This document shows positions 51,827-62,738 of a stretch of DNA of 64,000 nucleotides, one piece after another; the stretch's first letter is position 1, and each line of letters begins with the position of its first letter. The DNA is from Shewanella insulae (GTDB lineage Bacteria; Pseudomonadota; Gammaproteobacteria; Enterobacterales; Shewanellaceae). The position numbers were made by a program, and so were the translations under genes. The DNA lies in contig NZ_WRPA01000002.1 of NCBI RefSeq assembly GCF_009831655.1, positions 276,559 to 340,558 on the forward strand. Direction: 5' to 3'. The notes below the pieces were generated by a model. The model had not been told where the DNA came from. It worked only from the letters and a program-made list of their open reading frames with translations, and ran no database searches.

Positions 51827-51889
51827 CTCACTCCCCTCTCACATCCATCTAATTATTGTGTTTAATGGTAAACCAAGCTTTTAGGTAAG

Positions 51890-52435
51890 TTACGCTTCAT
51901 CCAAACTCGCGCGATATCTGTCCCAGTCGAAACTCTCACCCGGGTCTGTCTTACGCCCTGGCGCAATATCACTATGGCCGACGATAAGATTTCTATTGAG
52001 CATAGGATATGCGTCAAACAAGGCCAAGGTTAATTGCTTCAGCCGCTCATATTGGGCATCGGTATAATCAGTAGTATCCGTACCTTCCAGTTCTATGCCG
52101 ATAGCAAAATCATTGCAACCCGTTCGCCCCTCAAATGTAGAGATCCCCGCATGCCAGGCGCGGTCATCGCAGCTCACATATTGCACCAGCTCACCATCTC
52201 GCCGGATCAGAAAATGAGCGGACACCTCTAGCCCTTGCAGGTCGCAAAAACTCTCGTCAGCCTGAACATCCAAACAGCCCTGAAAAAGCTGATCTATATA
52301 GGGCAAGCCAAACTGACCAGCGGGAAGGCTGATGTTGTGTATCACCAATAGACTAACTTCATTGTTGGGACGGGCATTAAAATGCGGCGAGACACACTGC
52401 CGACACTCTTGAATCCACCCTTTATGCAACCTCAT
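51890..52435 (-). CDS. ampD: 1,6-anhydro-N-acetylmuramoyl-L-alanine amidase AmpD
   Basis: Cytoplasmic zinc amidase that cleaves recycled anhydromuropeptides. The motifs HNISLP, WHAG, IGIELEGTDT and GHSDIAPGRKTDPG are intact and supply the zinc ligands and catalytic residues. With the ATG at 52435 the protein is 181 residues, as in Escherichia coli. In-frame GTG (52444) and TTG (52462) codons lie upstream, and GGAGG suits the GTG slightly better than the ATG, so the start is not certain. Confidence 0.95.
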   Translation of the reverse strand: MRLHKGWIQECRQCVSPHFNARPNNEVSLLVIHNISLPAGQFGLPYIDQLFQGCLDVQADESFCDLQGLEVSAHFLIRRDGELVQYVSCDDRAWHAGISTFEGRTGCNDFAIGIELEGTDTTDYTDAQYERLKQLTLALFDAYPMLNRNLIVGHSDIAPGRKTDPGESFDWDRYRASLDEA

Positions 52436-52624
52436 GTTAGCCACGAGCCTAACTACCTCCAAACAATATCAAGCTGTTAGCACTTTAACCTAATTCGGTT
52501 GACTGTCGCCAGTCATGCAAAACAAATGAATACAAATCGGCACAAATAGGTCTGATGATCGGCTAAGTCAGCCAAATATACCTGCTTTTTCAATCTGGGA
52601 TTTGTTACTATTAACGGCATATAG

Positions 52625-53602
<978 letters not shown>

Positions 53603-54502
53603 TTTTCCTTAATGAAAAATTTGGCGAAGGCTTAAATGCTCAGTCTGGTACAGGAGCCCAACCAGATTGAGCAACATTTGCACAACAAATTAAGCCAACA
53701 CTAAAGCTTGTACATAAATCAACCAGCCAGAGGCGGGCTTTTAACCGCTATAAAATTGACACTTCTACCCCGATCGCCAAATTTTCAGTCAAAGTCATAA
53801 TTACGCTATAACTTTTATTACAAAAAAAGAAGTTTGTTAGACAAATTCACCATTAAATTAGTACTTTGATGCGATTTACGGTTCCCTTTTTGTTAACTTT
53901 GTACTAACTTTGGCTGTAGGCGAGATGGCCCTTTCGGCCAGCTTACCATGAAGGTAGACCGACTTAGTAAGTCGAAAGCATTAATTATAGTTAACAGAGA
54001 ATTTTATCGACTAGCAACCAGTCAAAGGCAACACCTTGTTAACATTGCTATGTTAATCAAGAACGGTTATCTGGACAGGTAAGAGCCATGGGCTAACTAG
54101 TTATAGAAACCTCAAGTTGATTGTAACCAAATGATTTCAACAAACTAAATTGCCAAATGGTGCAGTTTGCCGATTGAAGATTAATCAAACTTAGAGTGAA
54201 AACCGAGAGTGATAAGCAGACCATGATAAACAAAACCGTCATGTTCATCTCACTCAGGAATTCATAAAATACTAGTTGATAGCAATAACGATTTGACCAG
54301 GGACGACGTCTTAAGTTACGCAGGAGCAAGTTAAGCAGTAGGTCTTGGCACCTTAGTTCTAAGCAAGTAACCCAAGTTATAGTGTTTCACGACAATTTTC
54401 ACTATAACGAGAAAGTTGGTATTAGAATCATTGTGCAGCCACACCATCTGTTCAATATCGAGATGAGTCGAGTCAGAGTTCTGTCAAACGGAGAGAGTAA
54501 AA
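53603..54502. other. 900-base region between nadC and pilA
   Basis: No credible gene is seen. It must hold the pilA promoter, but no convincing sigma-54 or sigma-70 promoter is found; sequences near 54074 and 54344 have only partial -24/-12 similarity. A cluster of three hairpins at 53891-53996 is the most structured part. Confidence 0.45.
53891..53996 (+). ncRNA. Candidate structured RNA upstream of pilA
   Basis: Arms TGTTAACT (53891-53898) and AGTTAACA (53989-53996) can close a junction that contains three short hairpins: TGGCC-CTTTC-GGCCA (53926-53940), a TACC/GGTA hairpin (53943-53957) and CGACTT-AGT-AAGTCG (53960-53974). It does not resemble the cyclic di-GMP riboswitch core by eye. Transcription of this region is not proven. 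Confidence 0.3.
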
Positions 54503-54856
54503 ATGAAAGGTATCAAGAAGACTAACGCTAAGGGTTTCACCCTGATTGAATTAATGATCGTTGTTGCAATCATCGGTATTCTCGCCGCAATTGCACTACC
54601 TGCTTACAAAGAGTATGTAAACAAAGGTAAGATCAATGCCTGCCTAGGCGAAGCGACTGCCTATGTTAAAGCTGCATCTGCTGCGGTAATTGGTGAAACC
54701 ACAATTCCCGATTTCGCTCCAACCTCTTGCTCTGGGGCTATTACTAAGCCTACAGATCTGGCCTCTCTGACAGGTACAGCAACTACTAACGCGCAAGACG
54801 AAAACACCACTGCTATTGTTTGTGACTGGCCAACGGCTACCTGTAAAGCATCTTAA
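54503..54856 (+). CDS. pilA: Type IV major pilin PilA
   Basis: Type IVa pilin of 117 residues. The leader [11 protein letters not shown] is cut by PilD after G11, and the mature N-terminus [20 protein letters not shown] is typical, with the conserved Glu at mature position 5. Short mature domain; cysteines near 43, 75, 108 and 114 can form the disulfide loop. A good GGAGAGAG precedes the ATG. It heads the pil block and ends at an intrinsic terminator. Confidence 0.96.
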   Translation: MKGIKKTNAKGFTLIELMIVVAIIGILAAIALPAYKEYVNKGKINACLGEATAYVKAASAAVIGETTIPDFAPTSCSGAITKPTDLASLTGTATTNAQDENTTAIVCDWPTATCKAS

Positions 54857-54872
54857 TGTATAAAGCTCTGTC

Positions 54873-54900
54873 AAAAAGGCCGCTTACGCGGCCTTTTTTT
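54873..54900 (+). terminator. Terminator of pilA
   Basis: AAAAAGGCCGC pairs with GCGGCCTTTTTTT around TTAC, 16 bases after the pilA stop. Confidence 0.92.
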
Positions 54901-55023
54901 ACTGTGTCAATCTTTTCAATTCTCAGCTAATCCATTTTAATTTTACTCTGCAAAATAATTGCATGGTACAAAAATCTATATGAAACCTAAAAAAACAACT
55001 CAATTCTTTCACCTTTAAAAAAC

Positions 55024-56394
55024 TTAATTAATTACATTTCCTCTTAACCATATCCGAGGAAAGAAGGCAGCAGAGAGTCCTTCATGATTGTATGAAATAA
55101 ACATTACCACCGAAAAAAACGTAACGACTAAGAACTGCATTATTATAATCCAACGTTTAATGCGATAATAATCCACACAGTTATTTTTCTGTGGGCTAGA
55201 TATAGATAAAGCTAAAACGAGAGAAAACAATAATTGAGAAAAAGGCATGACTAGTACCCCACTCAACTGTGAATAACACAACCCTGACAACAAAGAGAAA
55301 TAAAATGGAAACTTTGAAAAAGATTCGTTTGCCCCTACCGACTTCAAAACTTTAAATACAACATGCAATGCTGACACAACAAAAATCAAACAAGCCAATA
55401 CACCATTTTCATATAAAACTTGCATAGTGATATTGTGAGGGTGTGCATGAGGTAAGGGCTTTCCTTCTGCCCATGAAAAACTCATCGGACCAAACCCCAA
55501 CCAAGGAGAATCAGGAATAGCCTTTAATATAAACAACCAAAAATCCAATCGACCTGAGCTAGTCGTTCTGAGTTGAAATGTTACATTATCGAAAAGGTAA
55601 TAAGGAATTATCTTAATAAATAACAACCACAGTAAGATACCAAAAGCCAATGGCCGCAACACTTCATTGAGAAAACCAACTCGCTTTCCTCTTTCCAAGT
55701 TAAAAAAGAACAGAATAAAAACAAGGGAAAGTGATAAAACTGCACCGCGGGCTTCAGATTGAAAAAGCGCTACCCAGTGCAGTGTCACAGCAACAGCAGA
55801 GAGGCCCTTAAATTTTCTTAAATCTTTGCAGCAGACAGGAATATATAACAACGGAACAATCATAACCTGCAATTGATTGAATAATCTTACATTGGTATAA
55901 CCAGAAATCAAACCATGAATATCGAAACTATTAATGTCAACATAGGAGAAAATCAAAAAAAGAGAATACTTAAAAAGAGTTAATAGTGAAAAGAATAATG
56001 CACAAAAAAACAACATGGCGCACAAGGCTTTTTCATGCAAACTCCTTAATGACACCACAAAGAAATAAACCGCCATCATTAACATGAAAATATTGACTAC
56101 ATCAACAAATGCCCAGAACTGATGCTTACTAAAAAATGCAGATACCAATGACAATAAAACAAAGAAAGCGACTCCAACAATGACAAGATAAGATCCATAA
56201 ACATTCTGTTCTTGCTTAACAAAGCACAGCGCTAACGAACACAACCATATGAATCCGACAACAAAAAACCTTTTCAGATCATATTCATTCCCAAGCCCTA
56301 GCAAAAAATATAAGTCATAGGAAAAAAGTGTTCCTGAAACAAAAATGGCCAATAGACCAACCAACACTCCTAACGCATATACCCTTACTGTCAT
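55024..56394 (-). CDS. O-antigen-ligase-like membrane protein (possible pilin glycosyltransferase)
   Basis: Polytopic inner-membrane protein of 456 residues with about ten to twelve helices and a periplasmic loop holding HAHPHN (near residue 318), the Wzy_C/O-antigen ligase motif. It is placed between pilA and pilB on the opposite strand and is clearly more AT-rich than its neighbours, with many AAA and TTT runs. PglL/TfpO-type oligosaccharyltransferases sit next to pilin genes in other bacteria, so pilin glycosylation is the best guess. A true O-antigen ligase is the alternative. Confidence 0.75.
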   Translation of the reverse strand: MTVRVYALGVLVGLLAIFVSGTLFSYDLYFLLGLGNEYDLKRFFVVGFIWLCSLALCFVKQEQNVYGSYLVIVGVAFFVLLSLVSAFFSKHQFWAFVDVVNIFMLMMAVYFFVVSLRSLHEKALCAMLFFCALFFSLLTLFKYSLFLIFSYVDINSFDIHGLISGYTNVRLFNQLQVMIVPLLYIPVCCKDLRKFKGLSAVAVTLHWVALFQSEARGAVLSLSLVFILFFFNLERGKRVGFLNEVLRPLAFGILLWLLFIKIIPYYLFDNVTFQLRTTSSGRLDFWLFILKAIPDSPWLGFGPMSFSWAEGKPLPHAHPHNITMQVLYENGVLACLIFVVSALHVVFKVLKSVGANESFSKFPFYFSLLSGLCYSQLSGVLVMPFSQLLFSLVLALSISSPQKNNCVDYYRIKRWIIIMQFLVVTFFSVVMFISYNHEGLSAAFFPRIWLRGNVIN

Positions 56395-56725
56395 TTCCCT
56401 ACCTAAAATAGCACATCACCTGCATAGACATTAGCATACAGAAAAACCAACGAGTAACCATTGCTTTTTATTAAATTTATTCTCCTAAGGTTCTATATGA
56501 ATTTCAAATAGCCAAAAACTAAAGAGAGGTATTACAATCGTAGCACTACTAGATAGAAATACTTCTTGACTAACAAGCCACAATCGTCAAAATTTTGTCA
56601 AATAAGAAAACAGCTAAGCCCTTTACTAAACTCATCCCGACAAAAGCATTTTCCCATATTAACAAAAATGACAAGTCTCTAAAAAAGCGTTATTATTTTA
56701 GAACTTCTGTTCATTTGGAGCACTC
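56395..56725. other. AT-rich region upstream of pilB
   Basis: 331 bases between the divergent ligase gene and pilB. No promoter or stable hairpin is evident. Low GC content continues from the ligase gene to near 56700, suggesting the boundary of an inserted segment. Confidence 0.4.
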
Positions 56726-58435
56726 ATGCCTTCAACCGGTCTACATTTGGGATTATCGACCCTTTTTATTCGCAAAGGACTACTTAGCGAAGAGCGGTTG
56801 TCAGAAGCCGTAGCTCTATCCCGTAAAAACAAACAACCACTGGTCAGCACCTTAATTGCCACCAAAGTGCTTTCTGCTAGGGAAGTGGCAGAGCTCTGCT
56901 ACGAGGAGTATGGCACACCTTTATTAGACTTAAATGAGTTTGATATCACCAGCATTCCGGAAGCATTCCTGAATAAGAAGCTAATTGAAAAACACAAGTG
57001 CTTACCGCTATTCAAACGTGGTAATCGTCTTTATATAGGAACATCCGATCCTACGAACATCGCCGCTCTAGAAGACTTCCAATTCAGTGCTGGATTACAT
57101 GCAGAAGCAATTCTTGTTGAGGATGATAAACTCAGCCAAGCTCTTGAAAAAGTCCTCGAAGAAGATATTTCAGCATTGGATCTAGACGGCATTGATGAAG
57201 ACTCGTTGTCTGGAATTGAAATAACAGATACAGACAAACGTCAAGAGGATCAGGCTAGTGATGCAAGTGACGATGCCCCCATCGTCATCTATATCAATAA
57301 AATTCTTACCGATGCTATAAGAAAAGGCGCATCTGACTTACATTTCGAACCTTACGAAAAACGCTACCGTATTCGTTTTCGTATCGATGGTATTTTACAT
57401 GAAGTTTCCGAGCCTCCAGTTAACTTGTCGGGACGAATATCAGCACGTCTAAAGGTCATGTCAAAACTTGATATAGCTGAACGTCGAGTTCCCCAAGATG
57501 GCCGGATAAAGATGAAACTTTCACGCTCTAAGTCTATTGATTTTCGTGTTAGTACTCTCCCCACCATCTGGGGCGAGAAGATTGTAATGCGTATCTTGGA
57601 CTCCTCATCAGCCCAGTTAGGTATTGAAAAACTGGGTTATGAAGAAGATCAAAGAGCACTATACGAAGAGATGCTTGCCAAACCTCAAGGCATGATCTTG
57701 GTTACCGGTCCAACAGGTTCGGGTAAAACAGTCTCTCTATACACAGGATTAAACATACTCAATACCCAAGAACGTAACATATCTACCGCTGAAGACCCTG
57801 TAGAAATCAACTTGGAAGGCATTAACCAAGTTCATATTAATCTCAAGGCTGGTCTCACTTTTGCCTCAGCGCTTCGTTCCTTTCTGCGCCAGGACCCCGA
57901 TGTCGTAATGGTAGGTGAAATTCGCGATTTAGAAACGGCTGAAATCGCGATTAAAGCAGCGCAAACTGGTCACTTAGTATTATCAACTCTGCATACAAAC
58001 TCTGCTGCAGAAACCCTAACCCGCCTTATTAATATGGGGGTTCCTGGGTATAACATAGCCAGTTCTGTAAACCTGATTATTGCACAGCGTCTTGCTCGGC
58101 GTCTCTGTACCGAATGTCGACAGCCTGAGGATATTCCAGAACATGAGTTGTTCAACTTAGGTTTTTCACAAGCTCAAATTGACCAGGGTTTTACCGTCTA
58201 TAAACCTGTTGGTTGTGACCTATGTTCCGGCGGGTACAAAGGCCGGGTGGGGATTTATGAAGTAATGAAAATGTCAGATGAGATTGCCCGTACTATTATG
58301 GAAGGAGGAAATTCTTTGCAAATTGCCAATCAGGCTAAAGAGCAAGGAATGAGAGATCTTAGGCAATCCGGCCTCAGAAAGGTTATTGCCGGGGTAACTA
58401 GTATTGCCGAAATAAATCGTGTAACTAGCTTCTAA
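56726..58435 (+). CDS. pilB: Type IV pilus assembly ATPase PilB
   Basis: Hexameric cytoplasmic ATPase that drives pilus extension. The 569 residues hold an N-terminal T2SSE-N domain ([20 protein letters not shown]) and the Walker A GPTGSGKT near residue 327. An Asp box (EDPVEI), Walker B region ([12 protein letters not shown]) and the zinc-binding CTEC...CDLC motif of the PilB/GspE type follow. First of the pilBCD genes. Confidence 0.97.
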   Translation: MPSTGLHLGLSTLFIRKGLLSEERLSEAVALSRKNKQPLVSTLIATKVLSAREVAELCYEEYGTPLLDLNEFDITSIPEAFLNKKLIEKHKCLPLFKRGNRLYIGTSDPTNIAALEDFQFSAGLHAEAILVEDDKLSQALEKVLEEDISALDLDGIDEDSLSGIEITDTDKRQEDQASDASDDAPIVIYINKILTDAIRKGASDLHFEPYEKRYRIRFRIDGILHEVSEPPVNLSGRISARLKVMSKLDIAERRVPQDGRIKMKLSRSKSIDFRVSTLPTIWGEKIVMRILDSSSAQLGIEKLGYEEDQRALYEEMLAKPQGMILVTGPTGSGKTVSLYTGLNILNTQERNISTAEDPVEINLEGINQVHINLKAGLTFASALRSFLRQDPDVVMVGEIRDLETAEIAIKAAQTGHLVLSTLHTNSAAETLTRLINMGVPGYNIASSVNLIIAQRLARRLCTECRQPEDIPEHELFNLGFSQAQIDQGFTVYKPVGCDLCSGGYKGRVGIYEVMKMSDEIARTIMEGGNSLQIANQAKEQGMRDLRQSGLRKVIAGVTSIAEINRVTSF

Positions 58436-58470
58436 AACTTAGTTAAACTAGATTAATAAAGGACACTATA

Positions 58471-59736
58471 ATGGCTACTGCATCTCTTGCTAAAACTTCA
58501 ACTAAAAAGCAAAAAGCAGCCAAATCACAACCGAAAGTGGTCACTTTCGAATGGAAGGGAACGAACCGCGACGGAAAAAAGACCTCTGGAGAATTAAGAG
58601 GGACGTCATCAGCCGAAATTAAAGCGCAACTAAAATCACAAGGCGTCAACCCGAAAGTTGTCAAAAAGAAAGCAGAGCCTCTGTTTAAGAGTGATCCTAA
58701 AATCAAGGCGATGGATATCGCCATGATCACTCGTCAAATAGCGACTATGCTGGCAGCAGGCGTACCAATTGTTACCACTCTCGAAATGTTGGGCCGTGGT
58801 CATGAAAAGCCCAAAATGCGTGAACTACTTGGAACCATTGTGGCAGATGTTCAAGCGGGTATCCCACTATCAGACTCCCTAAGGCCTCATAAACAATACT
58901 TTGATGACCTGTATGTTGATTTAGTAGGCGCAGGAGAACATTCAGGGTCCTTAGATGCTGTATTTGATAGAATTGCAACCTACAGAGAAAAGGCTGAAGC
59001 ATTAAAATCCAAGATCAAAAAAGCAATGTTCTATCCTGCGGCGGTTGTCGTTGTTGCTATAGCCGTTACAACTCTACTATTACTTTTTGTTGTTCCCCAG
59101 TTTGAAGACATATTTGCAGGTTTTGGTGCAGAACTTCCCGCTTTTACACAAATGATTGTAGGCATCTCACGCTGGCTCCAATCTTCTTGGTATCTTTTTG
59201 TAATCGGTATCATTATATTTATTTGGTCATTTAAAAGAGCTCATCTAAAATCTGAGGCGTTCCGCAATAAAGTAGATGAACTAGTACTTAAAGTACCAAT
59301 TATTGGTGAGATTCTACACAAAGCCGCTATGGCAAGATTTGCTCGCACTCTTGCAACAACCTTTGCTGCCGGCGTACCGCTAATAGATGGTTTAGAATCT
59401 GCTGCGGGAGCCTCAGGTAACTATGTCTACCGGAGCGCATTAATAAAAGTGCGTACCGAGGTTATGTCTGGTATGCAAATGAACGTAGCGATGAGAACCA
59501 CCGGTCTTTTCCCCGATATGCTCATTCAAATGGTGATGATTGGAGAAGAGTCTGGTGGCCTCGATGATATGCTGAATAAAATTGCGAACATATACGAAAT
59601 GCAAGTAGATGACGCCGTAGATGGCCTATCAAGCCTAATTGAACCCATGATGATGGTGGTTATAGGTACGTTAGTTGGAGGTCTAATCATTGGTATGTAC
59701 CTCCCGATCTTTCAAATGGGTAACGTCGTCGGCTAA
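58471..59736 (+). CDS. pilC: Type IV pilus inner-membrane platform protein PilC
   Basis: Polytopic platform protein of 421 residues with two GspF domains, each opening with a cytoplasmic helical bundle (MDIAMITRQIATMLAAGVPI and ARFARTLATTFAAGVPLIDG). It anchors PilB under the pilus. The N-terminal 35 residues are lysine-rich and poorly conserved. Spacing to pilB and pilD is 35 and 33 bases. Confidence 0.97.
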   Translation: MATASLAKTSTKKQKAAKSQPKVVTFEWKGTNRDGKKTSGELRGTSSAEIKAQLKSQGVNPKVVKKKAEPLFKSDPKIKAMDIAMITRQIATMLAAGVPIVTTLEMLGRGHEKPKMRELLGTIVADVQAGIPLSDSLRPHKQYFDDLYVDLVGAGEHSGSLDAVFDRIATYREKAEALKSKIKKAMFYPAAVVVVAIAVTTLLLLFVVPQFEDIFAGFGAELPAFTQMIVGISRWLQSSWYLFVIGIIIFIWSFKRAHLKSEAFRNKVDELVLKVPIIGEILHKAAMARFARTLATTFAAGVPLIDGLESAAGASGNYVYRSALIKVRTEVMSGMQMNVAMRTTGLFPDMLIQMVMIGEESGGLDDMLNKIANIYEMQVDDAVDGLSSLIEPMMMVVIGTLVGGLIIGMYLPIFQMGNVVG

Positions 59737-59769
59737 CCGACTCTATCAAATAATAAATAAGCTTTATCA

Positions 59770-60681
59770 ATGACTGAATTTATCCAATTAATGGCTCAGT
59801 ACCCTTTACTGTTTGCCGCAATTTCTTTCGTCTTTGCCGCCGTAATTGGCAGCTTTTTAAATGTAGTCGTTCATCGCCTTCCCGTGATGATGAAAAGAGA
59901 ATGGCAGCTAGAATGTAACCAATATCTCGACGAATACCATAACGATGTAGTTTCGGGAATTAGAGATAAGCTAACCCAGCCTATCGATGACTTTCCGAAA
60001 AAATACAACCTTATCATTCCAGGTTCATCCTGCCCTAAGTGTAAAACCAGCATAAAGCCTTGGCATAACCTCCCCATACTGGGATGGTTAATGCTTGGAG
60101 GTAAATGCGATCATTGCAAAACTAGCATCTCGGCCAGATACCCAGCCATCGAAGCCATAACTGGATTGGCGGTGGCCTATTTAGCCTATCACTTCGGTCC
60201 AAGCTGGCAATTCGCCTTTGCAACCATACTAACCTTTGGTCTGGTAGCCTTAACAGGGATAGATCTCGATGAGATGCTGTTGCCTGACCAGATCACACTG
60301 CCACTGCTATGGCTAGGCCTGTTGATCAACTTAGACAGTACCTTCGTTTCTATTACCGATGCTGTCATTGGCGCTTCAGCAGGCTATATGAGCCTTTGGA
60401 GCGTATTCTGGGGATTCAAAATATTAACCGGCAAAGAAGGTATGGGTTATGGCGACTTTAAGTTATTAGCCGTATTTGGCGCCTGGTTTGGCTGGCAACT
60501 ACTGCCCCTAATCATCCTGTTATCCTCCATTGTTGGCGCCGTCGTTGGTTTGCTGCTCATCGTCAATAAGAAGATCAATTCGGGTAATCCAATACCATTT
60601 GGCCCTTATATCGCCCTAGCGGGCTGGATCGCCATGATTTGGGGCGAAAAAATAGTAAACTGGTATCTATCTACCTTATGA
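59770..60681 (+). CDS. pilD: Prepilin peptidase/N-methyltransferase PilD
   Basis: Membrane aspartyl protease of 303 residues that cleaves and methylates prepilins and type II pseudopilins. The zinc cysteines C88, C91, C113 and C116 are present. Catalytic aspartates lie in GIDLDEMLLPDQ and GYGDFK. About eight helices. It completes the pilBCD set and would process PilA. Confidence 0.97.
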   Translation: MTEFIQLMAQYPLLFAAISFVFAAVIGSFLNVVVHRLPVMMKREWQLECNQYLDEYHNDVVSGIRDKLTQPIDDFPKKYNLIIPGSSCPKCKTSIKPWHNLPILGWLMLGGKCDHCKTSISARYPAIEAITGLAVAYLAYHFGPSWQFAFATILTFGLVALTGIDLDEMLLPDQITLPLLWLGLLINLDSTFVSITDAVIGASAGYMSLWSVFWGFKILTGKEGMGYGDFKLLAVFGAWFGWQLLPLIILLSSIVGAVVGLLLIVNKKINSGNPIPFGPYIALAGWIAMIWGEKIVNWYLSTL

Positions 60682-60701
60682 CCATCTATTCATAAAACAT
60701 C

Positions 60702-61307
60702 ATGTCAAAATTTGTTGTAGGTCTCACAGGCGGCATAGGAAGTGGTAAAACCACGGTCGCCAACTTGTTTGCTGAACTAGGAATTGATCTTGTTGACGCA
60801 GATGTCGTTAGTAGAGAAGTTGTCGCAAAAGGAACAGAAGGTTTAGCGGCAATCGTAGAACATTTCGGTTCTAGTGCCCTACTTGAAAACGGTGAGCTCA
60901 ATCGCGCCATTTTAAGAGATAAGATTTTCAACACTCCTTCAGAGAGAAAATGGCTCAATGGCCTACTCCACCCGTTAATTCGTGCCGAAATGTTAACACA
61001 ACTGCAAAATGCGACCTCTGCCTACGCAATTTTAGTTGTTCCCTTGCTATTTGAGAACGGTTTAGATAGCTTAGTCAATTGCACTTTAGTGGTTGATATT
61101 TCGCCAGAGTTACAAATAAAACGAACCACTGAAAGAGATGCTGTGGATGCTCAGCAAGTAAAAAACATAATAGCTAGCCAGGCAAGCAGAGACGAAAAGT
61201 TATCCAAAGCCGATGATGTTATCGACAATCAAGGCGACATATCGGCCTTAAGAGACAAGGTCGCTGCTTTACATAATAAATATATAAAATTAGCCGCACA
61301 GACCTAA
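60702..61307 (+). CDS. coaE: Dephospho-CoA kinase
   Basis: Catalyses the last step of coenzyme A synthesis. The 201 residues open with the P-loop GLTGGIGSGKTT (residues 7-18). D-A-D-V-V-S and the VPLLFENGL lid motif follow. Linked to pilD and zapD as in other gammaproteobacteria. Confidence 0.97.
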   Translation: MSKFVVGLTGGIGSGKTTVANLFAELGIDLVDADVVSREVVAKGTEGLAAIVEHFGSSALLENGELNRAILRDKIFNTPSERKWLNGLLHPLIRAEMLTQLQNATSAYAILVVPLLFENGLDSLVNCTLVVDISPELQIKRTTERDAVDAQQVKNIIASQASRDEKLSKADDVIDNQGDISALRDKVAALHNKYIKLAAQT

Positions 61308-61314
61308 TTACGTC

Positions 61315-62049
61315 ATGAATGAATTGATCTATGAACAACCTCTAAACGAGAAGACTCGGAGCTATCTCAGGCTCGAGTACCTTGCTAATCAGGTACAAAG
61401 TAATTTAGATCAAGATCATCAACACCGTTGTTTCTATCCCCTATTTTCTCTCTGTGAACTTACCGAACGTTGCGATTATCGCGGCGAGATCATAAAAGAT
61501 ATCGACAAACAACTAATCAATCTGAAAAAGTGGCAACACCTTCCCCATATCGACGAACAACAGGTCGAGAGCTATATAAGCCAAATGCAAGAGGCAAGAG
61601 CTAAACTCATTCGCTGTGAACGGCCAGGGCAAAAACTTAAACAAGATAGATTTCTCTCCGCCTTACGCCAGCGATTTGGTATGCCTGGTGCGTGCTGCAA
61701 CTTCGACCTCCCACAGCTGCATTACTGGTTAGCGAAGCCATGGGAAATACGCCAGCAAGAATATAAGGCCTGGACAGAGCAATTTGAGTGTCTGCTTACG
61801 CCAATCAAGTTGTTACTTGACCTGACCCGAAAGACAACTGTCTATAATCCAGCGACCGCCAACGCCGGCTTTTATCAAGGCACAAGCACTCAGGCCCTCT
61901 CATTAATACGAGTGAAGATTGATCCCGCTCAGGGGTGTTATCCAACCATTAGTGGTAATCGTAACCGCTACGCCATACATTTCGTACTCTTTGACCAACA
62001 AAAACACTCAGACAGATCGATAGACTTTATGTTGGCAACCTGCACCTAA
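61315..62049 (+). CDS. zapD: Cell-division protein ZapD
   Basis: FtsZ-bundling protein of 244 residues (older name YacF). The conserved start NELIYEQPLNEKTRSYLRLE and FYPLFSLCELTERCDYRGE are typical of the family. It stabilises the Z-ring at midcell. Seven bases after coaE; co-transcribed. Confidence 0.95.
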   Translation: MNELIYEQPLNEKTRSYLRLEYLANQVQSNLDQDHQHRCFYPLFSLCELTERCDYRGEIIKDIDKQLINLKKWQHLPHIDEQQVESYISQMQEARAKLIRCERPGQKLKQDRFLSALRQRFGMPGACCNFDLPQLHYWLAKPWEIRQQEYKAWTEQFECLLTPIKLLLDLTRKTTVYNPATANAGFYQGTSTQALSLIRVKIDPAQGCYPTISGNRNRYAIHFVLFDQQKHSDRSIDFMLATCT

Positions 62050-62097
62050 AGTGGTTTACCATAGTCGACTGTTATAAATCGGCCCATGGGAATGATC

Positions 62098-62310
62098 ATG
62101 CCAACTACAGTTAAGTGCCCTACCTGCCAAAAAGAAGTGCTTTGGTCTAAAGAGTCTCAATTCAAGCCATTTTGCAGTGAAAGATGCAAACTCATCGACT
62201 TAGGCGATTGGGCATCAGAAAAGCATGCCATCCCGGTAAAACCCGAATTTGATCCAGAAACACTAGATTCTCTAGGTTACGAAGAAACTGACTTTTTTAA
62301 GGATCAGTAA
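62098..62310 (+). CDS. yacG: DNA gyrase inhibitor YacG
   Basis: Zinc-finger protein of 70 residues that binds GyrB. The zinc ligands C7, C10, C26 and C30 are present (CPTC, then CSERC), followed by the characteristic LIDLGDWA. The ATG at 62098 fits the family start, with GGGA upstream; an in-frame ATG at 62086 would add four residues. Its stop touches the mutT start. Confidence 0.93.
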   Translation: MPTTVKCPTCQKEVLWSKESQFKPFCSERCKLIDLGDWASEKHAIPVKPEFDPETLDSLGYEETDFFKDQ

Positions 62311-62700
62311 ATGAAACGTGTGCACGTCGCGGTAGGTATAGTATTCGATGAACAGGAGCAGATCTTACTTGCCAAACGCCCAGATCATCTACACCAAGGT
62401 GGAAAGTGGGAATTTCCTGGTGGCAAGGTCGAATCTGGTGAAACAACCTCCGAAGCGCTGATAAGAGAGTTAAGGGAGGAGGTTGCAATAAAGGTTAGCT
62501 CCACAAGCCCCTTAATGGCAATTTCCCACGATTATCCAGATAAACAGGTGTATCTTGACATCCACACAGTAAAATCCTTTTCTGGTGAAGCTCAAGGGCT
62601 TGAAGGACAAGAGATTCAATGGGCTAGACTCGACGAGCTCAAAGACTATGACTTTCCAGAAGCCAATACACCCATCATAAAAAAGCTCCTCTCTTTATAA
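62311..62700 (+). CDS. mutT: 8-oxo-dGTP diphosphatase MutT
   Basis: Nudix hydrolase of 129 residues that removes oxidised dGTP from the nucleotide pool. The Nudix box is complete: G38, E44, R52-E53 and E56-E57. The gene directly abuts yacG. Ends at a hairpin near 62711-62738. Confidence 0.95.
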   Translation: MKRVHVAVGIVFDEQEQILLAKRPDHLHQGGKWEFPGGKVESGETTSEALIRELREEVAIKVSSTSPLMAISHDYPDKQVYLDIHTVKSFSGEAQGLEGQEIQWARLDELKDYDFPEANTPIIKKLLSL

Positions 62701-62710
62701 CAACGAATCC

Positions 62711-62738
62711 GAAAGCCCGAAAATTAGCTCGGGCTTTC
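62711..62738 (+). terminator. Hairpin terminator after mutT
   Basis: GAAAGCCCGA pairs with TCGGGCTTTC around an eight-base loop. The T-run is only three long, so termination may be partial. Confidence 0.65.

Noticed and set aside
53926..53974. Cyclic di-GMP riboswitch before pilA
   Set aside because: The conserved GEMM core and tetraloop receptor sequences are absent, although hairpins are present.
54068..54090. Possible sigma-54 promoter TGGACA-N5-GAGCC upstream of pilA
   Set aside because: The GG and GC are correctly spaced, but most other consensus positions fail, and it is over 400 bases from pilA.
54344..54362. TTGGCACC sequence resembling a sigma-54 -24 box
   Set aside because: The required GC of the -12 box is missing at the right distance.
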